From an uncultured Sutterella sp. (GTDB taxonomy: Bacteria; Pseudomonadota; Gammaproteobacteria; Burkholderiales; Burkholderiaceae_F): 16,403 bases of DNA. Within the stretch, counting starts at the first letter, position 1. Each line of letters starts with the position of its first letter. The notes under the pieces were generated by a model. That model was given only the letters and a program-made list of their open reading frames with translations. It searched no databases and was not told the DNA's origin. The stretch lies in assembly GCA_937943605.1 (NCBI GenBank), contig CALEAW010000021.1, positions 1-16,403 on the forward strand. Direction: 5' to 3'. Position numbers and translations under genes: made by a program. Shown here in pieces: positions 1-6,872 of the stretch.

Positions 1-93
1 AAGGATCCAGGGGGAGCTTTTCATAGTTCCACAAAATCGATCACAATTTCGGAATCCCACGTCGAAGACGTTTGAAATGGCCGATTCAGGCAT

Positions 94-129
94 AAAAAAA
101 GAGGCAGTTCAAACTGAACTACCTCTTTT
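94..129 (-). terminator. Rho-independent terminator of tRNA-Pro
   Basis: A 15-bp inverted repeat (97-111 with 115-129, one G-U pair, 3-base loop) is followed on the minus strand by seven T (100 to 94). It lies 8 bases downstream of the tRNA-Pro 3' end and presumably ends that transcript. I see no gene or clear signal in bases 1-93. Confidence 0.85.
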
Positions 130-137
130 CCTGGATT

Positions 138-216
<79 letters not shown>

Positions 217-224
217 GGATTTGA

Positions 225-253
225 AGTATATCCTAACCTTTGCAAAAAAGCAA
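225..253 (-). promoter_or_regulatory. Probable promoter of tRNA-Pro
   Basis: On the minus strand, TTGCTT (253-248) is separated by 17 bases from TATACT (230-225). The -10 box matches the sigma-70 consensus at 5 of 6 positions; the -35 is weak. Transcription would begin a few bases before the mature tRNA end at 214. It sits in the gap after the ihfA stop, so the tRNA need not rely on read-through from pheT-ihfA. Confidence 0.55.
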
Positions 254-285
254 GAGTACGTCTCAAAATAACTAAAATACGGTAT

Positions 286-702
286 TTAAATGAAACGCTT
301 TTTCTTTGGCGGTCTTCCTGCTCGTTGATCGGACACACGACGATTGAGTGTGCCTGACGGTCGGAAGTTCACCACTCGGCGCTCCTCAATGACCACGACT
401 GACCCTGTCTTCAGATTGCGACCTGGGCGTGCCGTCTTGTCTCGAACCGAAAAATTACCGAGGCCAGCCAACTTAACCGTATGACCTTCCTTGAGATGAT
501 TAATGATGAGCTCAAAGATTTGAGAGGCCAGACGCTTACCATTGCCGCGATCGATCTTGTACTTTTCATAAAGCACATCCGCGATAGCCGCTTTGTTTAA
601 GCACCCAGAACAAACCTCTGTCGTCTCAGTACCCTCATCTAGATCAACGTCTCGGTCGTCAAACGCATCGAACTGGTCCGGCGCTTCGAAATGATTGATC
701 AT
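286..702 (-). CDS. ihfA: IHF alpha-like DNA-bending protein, atypical
   Basis: The 138-residue product belongs to the HU/IHF family, and its place after pheT identifies the alpha subunit of integration host factor, a nucleoid protein that sharply bends DNA. Residues 35-125 cover the fold: helices from LNKAAIADVLYEKY, the core KLAGLGNFSVRDK and the DNA-gripping arm with RPGRNLKTG. The arm proline that intercalates between base pairs in IHF (RNPKTG in E. coli) is Leu here (codon CTG). The protein is about 40 residues longer than E. coli IhfA. Residues 1-30 are very acidic, C31-S-G-C34 is a CxxC motif, and the tail GRPPKKKRFI resembles an AT-hook. No in-frame ATG, GTG or TTG lies between 702 and the fold, so the extension appears real. 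There is no clear Shine-Dalgarno sequence before the ATG; pheT ends 52 bases upstream and a hairpin lies between. Confidence 0.9.
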   Translation of the reverse strand: MINHFEAPDQFDAFDDRDVDLDEGTETTEVCSGCLNKAAIADVLYEKYKIDRGNGKRLASQIFELIINHLKEGHTVKLAGLGNFSVRDKTARPGRNLKTGSVVVIEERRVVNFRPSGTLNRRVSDQRAGRPPKKKRFI

Positions 703-712
703 AGGCTTTAAA

Positions 713-738
713 CGGCCGACACCGATGCGTATCGGCCG
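713..738 (-). repeat. Hairpin between pheT and ihfA
   Basis: CGGCCGA (713-719) and TCGGCCG (732-738) form a perfect 7-bp inverted repeat. A nested alternative pairs CCGAT (722-726) with ATCGG (731-735). On the minus strand it ends 10 bases before the ihfA ATG, in place of a recognisable ribosome-binding site, and is followed only by TTT, so it is a poor terminator. It may modulate ihfA translation or RNA stability (inference). Confidence 0.5.
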
Positions 739-754
739 TATTCTCAGTCGTTAA

Positions 755-3172
755 TTAACCACGCAAACGGGCACCCGCACGTTCGAGCACTTCGACAAGC
801 GCGCGCATCGTACCATCGGCTTCGAGGTCGCTCAAAGCTTCTTCGCCGAAGGTATTGAGTTCAACCGAGAAAGCCAAGGACTTTTCGTTCGCGCCATCTT
901 CAGTCTTCGGACGGTAGAGGTCAAAGAGTTCAAAGCTCGTCAGCGCACCGAGGCGAGCGTCAGCAAGCTGACCTTCGCTCACGGCGTCAAAAAGCTTCTG
1001 TACTTCGAAATCAGCCGGTACCACAACAGCGATGTCGCGGCGCATCGGTTGGAACTTGCTCACAGGCGTGTACTTCGGCAAGCTCAACGTCAAAAGCGGA
1101 TCCACTTCGACTTCAAAGACAATCGGCGCATGCGGCAGATCATAGTCATGAACAACCTTCGGATGCAGTTCGCCAATAAAGCCAACTCGCTTTTCACCAA
1201 TGTAAATGGCGGCAGAGCGGCCGGGATGTAAGCCCGGGAATGTTTCCTTCACGAAGCGAGCCTTGAGCGGCGCAACGAGACGTTCAACGTCACCCTTGAC
1301 GTCATAGAAGTCAACGCGACGCGCTTCAACCGACCACTGAGCATCGTTCGCCGTGCCATAAGCAAGACCAGCGATATGAGACGGTTGACGAACACCCTTC
1401 ACAGACCAAGGGCCATCGAGGACAGCAGGATCAGGGAAGAAGACGCGCCCCAATTCAAAGACGCGAACGCGTTCAGCCTTGCGGTTAAGGTTGTACTTCA
1501 GGATGTCAACCAAGCCACCGATCAACTGCGTACGCATCACAGACAACTGAGAAGCGATCGGGTTCAAGAGGCGAATCGGCTCTTCGTTACCCGCAAAGTC
1601 CTTTTCCCAGGCTTCAGGCACAAAGGAGAAGTTGATCAATTCCTGGTAACCCAACACAGCCATTTCACGACGAAGAGCATGTGCATTGCGCGTCGCTTCC
1701 TTCGGACTCTTCATTGCGATGCGAGCCAATGGCGGGCGATCGGGCAACTTTTCGTAGCCGTACAAGCGGGCGACTTCTTCGATGAGGTCTTCTTCGATCT
1801 CAATGTCAAAGCGATGGGTCGGGGCCTGAACCGTGAAGGCTTCACCATCAAACGTGTATTCAAAACCCAAACGCGTAAAGGTGTTATGCATGGCTTCCAC
1901 AGGAATATCCATACCCACCACCTTCAAGCAACGTGCCACACGCATCGTCACTGGCTTACGTTCAGGAAGATTCACGATCTGGTCGTCAACAGGACCCACG
2001 CGCGTAGCATCCGTGCCGCAGATCTCAAGGACGAGACGCGTGATGTATTCCATGTGTTCGGCATTGGTACCGAAGTCCACACCACGTTCAAAGCGATAAG
2101 CAGCGTCCGTCGAGAAATTCAAACGACGGCAACGACCCTGGATAGCCGTCTGATGCCAGAAAGCTGCTTCAATAAAGAGATCCGTCGTTTCTTCAGAAAT
2201 CGAACTTTCTTCGCCACCCATGATGCCGGCGATGCAAGACGGCTTATCGCCATCACACACAACGCCATAGTACGGATCGAGATCTACCGTCGTTTCGTTT
2301 AAGAGCGTCAGCTTTTCGCCTTTTCGAGCCCAACGAACCGTCAAATGGTCAGCGGTCAACTTGGCCATGTCAAAGAAGTGCGTCGGACGACCCAGTTCAA
2401 GCATGACATAGTTGGAAATATCAACCAAAACAGAGATATGACGCAGACCAGCGCGTTCCAAACGGTCGCGCATCCACTGCGGTGTTTCAGCCTTAGCGTT
2501 CAAGCCGCGAATCACACGACCCGTGAAACGACCACAAAGGTCAGGCGCTTCAACCTTCACCGGCAAACGGCATTCGCACGTCGGTGCCACAGCGTCCATC
2601 GACGGCAACGTCAAAGGAGCACCCGTCACAGCATGCAAGTCACGTGCCACCCCCACCACAGAGAGCGCGTCACCGCGGTTCGGCGTCAACTTGATTTCGA
2701 TACGGGCATCGTCAAGGTGAGCGTATTCGCGGATGGACATCCCAATGGGCGCATCATCCGGAAGAATCCAGATACCGTTATGGTCTTCGCTCGTACCCAA
2801 TTCACGCGCCGAGCAAAGCATACCCATCGACACCACACCACGAAGCTTAGACTTCTTGATCTTGAAGTCACCCGGTAACACGGCACCAATCGTGGCGCAA
2901 GCCACCTTAATCCCAGCACGCACATTCGGCGCACCGCATACGATTTGAAGCACTTCACCTGTGCCAGCATTCACTTCGCAGACATGGAGGTGATCAGAAT
3001 TTTCATGGTCGCGGCACGTCAACACTTCAGCCACCACGACGCCCGTAAAGGCAGGCGCCACAGACGTGACTTCTTCGACTTCGAGACCAGCCATCGTCAA
3101 CGTTTCGGCGAGCTCATCGGTGCTCAGCTGCGGATTGACGTATTGGCGCAACCACTCTTCAGTAAACAGCAT
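755..3172 (-). CDS. pheT: Phenylalanyl-tRNA synthetase beta subunit
   Basis: This is the beta chain of the alpha2-beta2 synthetase that charges tRNA-Phe in the cytoplasm. The 805 residues compare with 795 in E. coli. Domains in order: N-terminal B1, EMAP-II-like tRNA-binding OB fold (about 40-150, with HENSDHLHVCEV), B3/4 editing domain (about 210-380, with GRPTHFF and GIMGGEES), B5 domain (about 405-475, ending EEVARLYGYEKLP), catalytic-like core (about 485-690) and a C-terminal ferredoxin-fold anticodon-binding domain (about 710-803, with KFQPMRRDIAVVV). The ATG at 3172 is preceded by AAGGAAT at a suitable distance. It starts 30 bases after the pheS stop, so the two are surely one transcript with ihfA. 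Confidence 0.98.
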   Translation of the reverse strand: MLFTEEWLRQYVNPQLSTDELAETLTMAGLEVEEVTSVAPAFTGVVVAEVLTCRDHENSDHLHVCEVNAGTGEVLQIVCGAPNVRAGIKVACATIGAVLPGDFKIKKSKLRGVVSMGMLCSARELGTSEDHNGIWILPDDAPIGMSIREYAHLDDARIEIKLTPNRGDALSVVGVARDLHAVTGAPLTLPSMDAVAPTCECRLPVKVEAPDLCGRFTGRVIRGLNAKAETPQWMRDRLERAGLRHISVLVDISNYVMLELGRPTHFFDMAKLTADHLTVRWARKGEKLTLLNETTVDLDPYYGVVCDGDKPSCIAGIMGGEESSISEETTDLFIEAAFWHQTAIQGRCRRLNFSTDAAYRFERGVDFGTNAEHMEYITRLVLEICGTDATRVGPVDDQIVNLPERKPVTMRVARCLKVVGMDIPVEAMHNTFTRLGFEYTFDGEAFTVQAPTHRFDIEIEEDLIEEVARLYGYEKLPDRPPLARIAMKSPKEATRNAHALRREMAVLGYQELINFSFVPEAWEKDFAGNEEPIRLLNPIASQLSVMRTQLIGGLVDILKYNLNRKAERVRVFELGRVFFPDPAVLDGPWSVKGVRQPSHIAGLAYGTANDAQWSVEARRVDFYDVKGDVERLVAPLKARFVKETFPGLHPGRSAAIYIGEKRVGFIGELHPKVVHDYDLPHAPIVFEVEVDPLLTLSLPKYTPVSKFQPMRRDIAVVVPADFEVQKLFDAVSEGQLADARLGALTSFELFDLYRPKTEDGANEKSLAFSVELNTFGEEALSDLEADGTMRALVEVLERAGARLRG

Positions 3173-3202
3173 TTCAATATTCCTTCTTCGTTGAGCTCAG
3201 CA

Positions 3203-4219
3203 TTAGTTGAACTGGCGCAAGAAGCGCAAGTCACCTTCGAAGAACAAGCGAAGGTCATCGATACCATAACGAAGCATCGTCAGACGTTCGAGACCAGAAC
3301 CAAAGGCAAAACCAATGTTCTTTTCAGGATCGAGACCGTAATTACGGACAACATTCGGATGGACTTCGCCTGCACCCGAAATTTCGAGCCATTTGCCCTT
3401 ACGCGGACCGCTCGTAAACATCATGTCCACTTCAACGGACGGTTCAGTAAACGGGAAGTAACTCGGACGGAAACGGACAACGAGATCATCCGTTTCAAAG
3501 AATCGACGCAAGAAGTCGCTATAAACACCCTTCAGGTCGGTGAAGCTTACATCGTCACCGATCCACAAGCCTTCGACCTGATGGAACATCGGGGAGTGCG
3601 TGGCGTCAGAGTCCACACGGTACGTACGACCCGGAGCGATGACCTTAATCGGTGCCTGATGCGTACGGGCATAGCGAACTTGCATCGGAGACGTATGCGG
3701 ACGCAAAGGCAACGGACGACCTTCATCGTCGTTACGGTCGACATAGAACGTATCCTGCATGGAGCGTGCAGGATGATTAGGCGGATTGTTGAGCGCGGTA
3801 AAGCTAAACCAGTCGCTTTCAATTTCCGGACCGTCAGCCACTTCAAAGCCGATGGAGCGGAAAATTTCTTCGATGCGCATCCACGTACGCATCACGGGGT
3901 GAATACCCCCTTCGGTGCGAATGCGGCCCGGCAACGTCACGTCGATGGCTTCGCTTTCAAGCTTGGCTTGCATAGCAGCCTGAGCGAGCTGTTCACGACG
4001 GGCATTCAGCGCGGCTTCAATCGCACCCTTGGCCTTGTTAATTTCCTGACCGCGTGCGCGGCGTTCTTCAGGTGCGAGCGCACCGAGCTGCTTCATGAGC
4101 ATGGTCACAGCACCGGTTTTGCCAATGTACTTCGCCTTGGCGTCTTCCAAGGCGGCAGGCTGTTGAGCCTGGGCAAAGTCCTGACGTGCGGACTCGATCA
4201 GTTCGGAAAGATCCTGCAT
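3203..4219 (-). CDS. pheS: Phenylalanyl-tRNA synthetase alpha subunit
   Basis: This is the catalytic subunit that forms phenylalanyl-adenylate and transfers Phe to tRNA-Phe. I start it at the ATG at 4219 (338 residues, MQDLSELIES; E. coli 327). The frame is open 37 codons further, but that extension resembles no PheS and lies in the structured leader. Residues 1-85 form the tRNA-binding coiled coil. The class II core follows: motif 1 near 107-135, motif 2 GRTYRVDSDATHSPMFHQVE (197-216), the Phe-pocket stretch FPFTEPSVEVD (255-265) and motif 3 GFAFGSGLERLTMLRYGIDD (303-322). The Shine-Dalgarno is weak (AGAGAAT just before the ATG). Unlike in many relatives, it is separated from rplT by two membrane-protein genes and has its own promoter and a 219-base leader. 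Confidence 0.97.
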   Translation of the reverse strand: MQDLSELIESARQDFAQAQQPAALEDAKAKYIGKTGAVTMLMKQLGALAPEERRARGQEINKAKGAIEAALNARREQLAQAAMQAKLESEAIDVTLPGRIRTEGGIHPVMRTWMRIEEIFRSIGFEVADGPEIESDWFSFTALNNPPNHPARSMQDTFYVDRNDDEGRPLPLRPHTSPMQVRYARTHQAPIKVIAPGRTYRVDSDATHSPMFHQVEGLWIGDDVSFTDLKGVYSDFLRRFFETDDLVVRFRPSYFPFTEPSVEVDMMFTSGPRKGKWLEISGAGEVHPNVVRNYGLDPEKNIGFAFGSGLERLTMLRYGIDDLRLFFEGDLRFLRQFN

Positions 4220-4444
4220 ATTCTCTATTCTCGACTTCTGCTTGATATGTTTCCCATAAACGCATAATGCCCCACAGGGTGTCTTATGCGCCTTGCCTGT
4301 AACTGGTGTACTTATTGCTAGGTGTCTCATTGAGCACCTAGGTACCTATTACGCAAAACGTTCGTTCGTCACAAGCGCTTTGCCTAAGAGGCACCTTTTT
4401 ACCAGTGAAATAGGCATAAAGTCTTTATTTTACAGCGGTTTGCG
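4220..4444 (-). promoter_or_regulatory. Structured 5' leader of pheST-ihfA
   Basis: About 220 bases separate the predicted start of transcription from the pheS ATG. On the minus strand I see three successive inverted repeats: arms 4381-4386 with 4411-4416; a strong one, 4318-4324 with 4335-4341 plus three inner pairs; and 4261-4267 with 4284-4290, with CCC/GGG inside. The last is followed only by TTT, so it is not a convincing terminator. No leader ORF rich in Phe codons is present, unlike the pheM attenuator of E. coli. The function is unknown; it could be translational or stability control. Confidence 0.5.
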
Positions 4445-4473
4445 ATTTTCTTGGGCGTGTAAACCCTTGTCAA
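4445..4473 (-). promoter_or_regulatory. Probable promoter of pheS-pheT-ihfA
   Basis: On the minus strand a perfect -35 box TTGACA (4473-4468) is followed after 17 bases by GAAAAT (4450-4445, 4 of 6 matches to TATAAT). It lies just past the terminator of yjiG and upstream of the long pheS leader. This suits a separate transcription unit for the synthetase genes. Confidence 0.6.
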
Positions 4474-4507
4474 ACCGTGCGATTCAACACGTTTTCCCCA
4501 ATCAATA

Positions 4508-4537
4508 ACAGCCGATAGTTAAAAAACCATCGGCTGT
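4508..4537 (-). terminator. Probable terminator after yjiG
   Basis: The arms ACAGCCGAT (4508-4516) and ATCGGCTGT (4529-4537) pair perfectly. Three further pairs (GTT/AAC) extend the stem across one mismatch. The sequence after the stem on the minus strand is only moderately T-rich (TATTGAT). It begins 31 bases after the yjiG stop and separates that gene from the pheS promoter. Confidence 0.6.
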
Positions 4538-4568
4538 CATTCGATTCAAACTAACGGTTAGCGATCAA

Positions 4569-5045
4569 TTAGGCGAAGAAACGCATGATCGTCATACCGA
4601 TACAAGCCATAAAGACGCTATTAAACATCAACACAGGCCAGTACTTCTTAGGCACGTTAGCCACACCAAGCAAACGACCCATGTACTGAATCTGGGATGC
4701 CATCAAAATGAAAGCAGGAGACAAAATCGTGATTTCATGAGAACCAAGCACGCCGCTAGCAGCCAAAGAAGCAGCTACACCCACGCCAGCACCGCAAGAG
4801 AGCCACGTGGCCATCAACACGGTAATCGCTTCACCCGGCAAGTCGAAAATCCCCATCACGCCGCCACAGGTGCGACCAAGGAAGTCCATCACGCCAAAGA
4901 GCTGAAGCATGTAGGTAAGCACGAAGGCCATGAGCACGTTAGGCAAAAGGCTATAAAGACCAATGTCCAACCCTTTGCGCAGACCTACGATGAAAATATC
5001 AAACGGGTTCTTGGATGCGGATTCGGCATTCTTATGATTATTCAT
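4569..5045 (-). CDS. yjiG: YjiG-like nucleoside-recognition-domain membrane protein
   Basis: This is a 158-residue inner-membrane protein resembling E. coli YjiG and the SpmB half of the SpmA/SpmB family (nucleoside recognition or Gate domain). Shared stretches include LLPNVLMAFVLTYMLQL, DLPGEAITVLMA and GVGVAASLAASGVL. Hydrophobic segments lie near residues 31-50, 72-98, 106-118 and 135-156. Substrate and role are unknown in the family; in E. coli it neighbours isoaspartyl dipeptidase, but no such gene is present here. I chose the ATG at 5045 (MNNHKN), preceded by AAGGA, over an upstream in-frame ATG at 5105 that lies deep inside yjiH. The start overlaps the yjiH stop by 8 bases (ATGAATAA), which suggests translational coupling and a two-component membrane complex. 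Confidence 0.9.
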   Translation of the reverse strand: MNNHKNAESASKNPFDIFIVGLRKGLDIGLYSLLPNVLMAFVLTYMLQLFGVMDFLGRTCGGVMGIFDLPGEAITVLMATWLSCGAGVGVAASLAASGVLGSHEITILSPAFILMASQIQYMGRLLGVANVPKKYWPVLMFNSVFMACIGMTIMRFFA

Positions 5046-5709
5046 TTGCAAAGTCCTTCTTGTAAACGGTGTTGAGCAACGTGCGAATGAAAGCACCACC
5101 CACAAACTTCAAGACCAAAATCACCACCATCGGTACCCAAACCGGACACAAGAACAAGGAGAACATGGCAGACACGGTCGAATAGTAGTTACTGATACAA
5201 CCAGCACCTGAATACTGCCAGGCAGCAATCGTAATCAAATTCTGCGTCGTAATACGCTTTTCATCATAAAGAGCTCGCGTCAAAGCAGCGCCACCGTCCG
5301 TACTCTGAAGGTCAGTGATCAAAGCCAAGCCGGTAAAACCAGGCACACCTAGAATTGGCTTCAAAAGGGGCGTCAAAAGCACTTGAGCAGCACGCAAGGC
5401 GCCGTAGTGAGAAAGCACTTCAATCAGCCCCATTGCAAGCATCACACCCGGAATAAGGGACAAGGAGAAGAGGAAGCCAGCGCGAGCACTGACACCACCG
5501 GCACCCTGGAAGTTGTTGGCGGACCCGGCGATCGTGCCAAACTTACCGATTAACGTCGTGTAGTCGAAAGCACCGAGCCACTTATAGGCATCGGGCATTT
5601 TGTAGAAAACCCCCGAGAAAAGCACGATGGCAAAGGCTAAAGCAATGTAAGCACCAATACCAACCTTCGGCGTTTCCTCGGAATTTGTTTGAGATTTAAG
5701 ATCTGACAT
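5038..5709 (-). CDS. yjiH: YjiH-like nucleoside-recognition-domain membrane protein
   Basis: The 223-residue inner-membrane protein matches the E. coli YjiH type in length (about 227) and partner gene. Hydrophobic segments lie near residues 17-36, 77-98, 108-130, 155-172 and 178-206. The middle part VPGFTGLALITDLQSTDGG is the probable Gate-domain core. It begins at the ATG at 5709, preceded by AGGAAAG 6 bases upstream, and overlaps yjiG by 8 bases. The family is predicted to move or sense small molecules, but no substrate is established, and I do not infer one. It sits between the rplT terminator and pheS, an unusual site. Promoter candidates upstream are weak. Confidence 0.88.
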   Translation of the reverse strand: MSDLKSQTNSEETPKVGIGAYIALAFAIVLFSGVFYKMPDAYKWLGAFDYTTLIGKFGTIAGSANNFQGAGGVSARAGFLFSLSLIPGVMLAMGLIEVLSHYGALRAAQVLLTPLLKPILGVPGFTGLALITDLQSTDGGAALTRALYDEKRITTQNLITIAAWQYSGAGCISNYYSTVSAMFSLFLCPVWVPMVVILVLKFVGGAFIRTLLNTVYKKDFANE

Positions 5710-6031
5710 AAATCTTTCCTGTAGGATCGGGAGGTGAAAAGAAGGGACTTGTATCTCTGTATTTAGCGTGAGAATTCAAACAGATATAAACAGGTCGAAA
5801 CACCCGTCAAAATGAGCGTAAAGGTAAGTATAGCTAACCATTACTAGTGTCACGAGACGCCTCAACGAGACGCTCCTCAAAATAGTCTATCTGTTTTAAA
5901 CGATTTCACATCTTAAATAGACTGTTTAACAGTGCTTTTCAAGATTGACAACCCAAAGCAATTTGAGTGTCATTTCACAAAATAAGTGATTAGGATTAAG
6001 GGAAATTTCTAGTTACAAATTGGTACTGTGT
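5710..6031 (-). promoter_or_regulatory. Gene-free region upstream of yjiH with weak promoter
   Basis: This 320-base AT-rich stretch holds no convincing gene. The best minus-strand promoter is TTGACG (5810-5805), 16 bases, TATATC (5788-5783). A second -10 candidate, TATACT (5832-5827), has only a poor -35. Two direct copies of ACGAGACGC (5852-5860 and 5865-5873, period 13) overlap the -35 area of the second candidate and could bind a regulator. A further inverted repeat pairs AGTCTAT (5884-5890) with ATAGACT (5917-5923). The regulation implied is speculative. Confidence 0.35.
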
Positions 6032-6069
6032 AAAAAAAAGAGACCCTGTCAAATAACAGAGTCTCTCTT
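6032..6069 (-). terminator. Strong terminator of the thrS-infC-rpmI-rplT operon
   Basis: The arms at 6039-6049 and 6056-6066 form an 11-bp stem with one G-U pair and a 6-base loop. Eight T follow on the minus strand (6039 to 6032). It lies about 70 bases past the rplT stop and should block read-through into yjiH and pheS. Confidence 0.9.
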
Positions 6070-6138
6070 TTCGCATCAAAGCTTTCGGATAAAAGCCAAT
6101 CGATCAAAAATCAACCGATCGTCCGAACATCGCTTTGA

Positions 6139-6489
6139 TTAGGCACCCTTAACCTGGGCAACGAGGGAGGCAAAGCCTTCCTTGTCGAACACGGCCATGT
6201 CGGCGAGAACCTTACGGTCAAGACCGATACCAGCCTTCTTGAGGCCGTTCATGAACACGGAGTAGGTCATGCCATTAGCACGGGCACCAGCATTGATACG
6301 GGCGATCCACAAACGACGGAACGTACCCTTCTTATCGCGACGGTCACGGTAAGCATACTGACCAGCACGCATAACAGCCTGCTTAGCAACGCGATAGACG
6401 TTGTTACGGCGGAGGCTAAAACCCTTGGAAAGGGCAAAAATCTTCTTATGACGGGCACGAGCCGTCACACCACGCTTAACTCGGGGCAT
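6139..6489 (-). CDS. rplT: Large-subunit ribosomal protein L20
   Basis: The 116-residue product is bL20, an early 23S rRNA-binding assembly protein of the 50S subunit. The length is normal (117-119 in relatives). The basic N-terminus MPRVKRGVTARARHKKI is followed by the conserved block GQYAYRDRRDKKGTFRRLWI (residues 43-62) and ARINAGARANG. The variable SKGFSLRRNNVYR stretch replaces the more usual KGFRGRR or KGYYGAR type with equal length. AAAGGAG precedes the ATG, and it starts 18 bases after rpmI. In E. coli L20 represses its own operon by binding upstream of rpmI; the hairpins in the infC-rpmI gap are candidates for a similar site. Confidence 0.98.
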   Translation of the reverse strand: MPRVKRGVTARARHKKIFALSKGFSLRRNNVYRVAKQAVMRAGQYAYRDRRDKKGTFRRLWIARINAGARANGMTYSVFMNGLKKAGIGLDRKVLADMAVFDKEGFASLVAQVKGA

Positions 6490-6507
6490 CTTATATCTCT
6501 CCTTTAA

Positions 6508-6705
6508 TTAGGCGTAAGGCAGCATGCGACGCACGGATGCGATATCCGATTCATGGATATCAACCATACCGCGGAGGTGACGCTTGTTCTTCGTCGTACG
6601 CTTCGTAAGGATATGACGCTTCGTAGCGTGGGCACGCTTGATCGAGCCACTGGCGCGCGGCTTGAAACGCTTAGCAGCGGCGCGCTTTGTCTTCATCTTC
6701 GGCAT
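6508..6705 (-). CDS. rpmI: Large-subunit ribosomal protein L35
   Basis: This 65-residue, highly basic bL35 protein of the 50S subunit has the expected family length. Recognisable parts are MPKMKTKRAAAKRFK at the N-terminus and KNKRHLRG at 39-46, ending MLPYA. AGAGGT lies 9 bases before the ATG. It stands between infC and rplT, the conserved order. The unusually long 167-base gap before it, with two strong inverted repeats, suggests that expression of rpmI-rplT is set separately from infC. Confidence 0.97.
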   Translation of the reverse strand: MPKMKTKRAAAKRFKPRASGSIKRAHATKRHILTKRTTKNKRHLRGMVDIHESDIASVRRMLPYA

Positions 6706-6792
6706 TTGCCGTTACCTCTTTATTGTATGAACCATAGGCGCTCCGTCCGATGCGGCGGAAACTTTTTCTAGCCTAGGCCCACTTGTTATCCA

Positions 6793-6824
6793 AAATCGGA
6801 CTGGTTTTTTAACCAGTCCGATTT
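6793..6824 (-). repeat. Perfect 14-bp stem-loop between infC and rpmI
   Basis: Arms 6793-6806 and 6811-6824 are perfectly complementary around a 4-base loop. On the minus strand the stem ends in ATTT followed by one more T and then GG, so it is a weak intrinsic terminator at best. It could be an attenuator, a processing site, or part of an L20 autoregulatory element (inference from E. coli). Confidence 0.75.
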
Positions 6825-6842
6825 CGGGAAAGACGTGATTCT

Positions 6843-6858
6843 ACCTCAAATTTGAGGT
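6843..6858. repeat. Perfect 16-bp palindrome after infC
   Basis: ACCTCAAATTTGAGGT reads the same on both strands. It lies 14 bases past the infC stop codon. As DNA it could be a dimeric-protein operator; as RNA it could form a short hairpin next to GTGA/TCAC pairing at the infC stop. No family site is recognised. Confidence 0.6.
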
Positions 6859-6872
6859 TGTGTGTGAAAAAA

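Noticed and set aside
2945..4267. A 440-codon plus-strand frame, and the frames at 1376-2302 and 2345-2878
   Set aside because: All are antisense to pheS or pheT, and are rich in His, Arg and Thr as expected of shadow frames.
4220..4330. A 37-residue N-terminal extension of PheS from the ATG at 4330
   Set aside because: The extension has no similarity to PheS, lies in the hairpin-rich leader and would exceed the family length.
4353..4421. A 22-codon ORF (MPISLVKRCLLG...) in the pheS leader as a Phe attenuator
   Set aside because: It has two separated hydrophobic-aromatic codons at most, no tandem Phe, no ribosome site and no following terminator.
5961..5985. CRP/FNR-like site upstream of yjiH
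   Set aside because: Only one half (TTTCACAAA) resembles a half-site; the other half does not fit with the right spacing.
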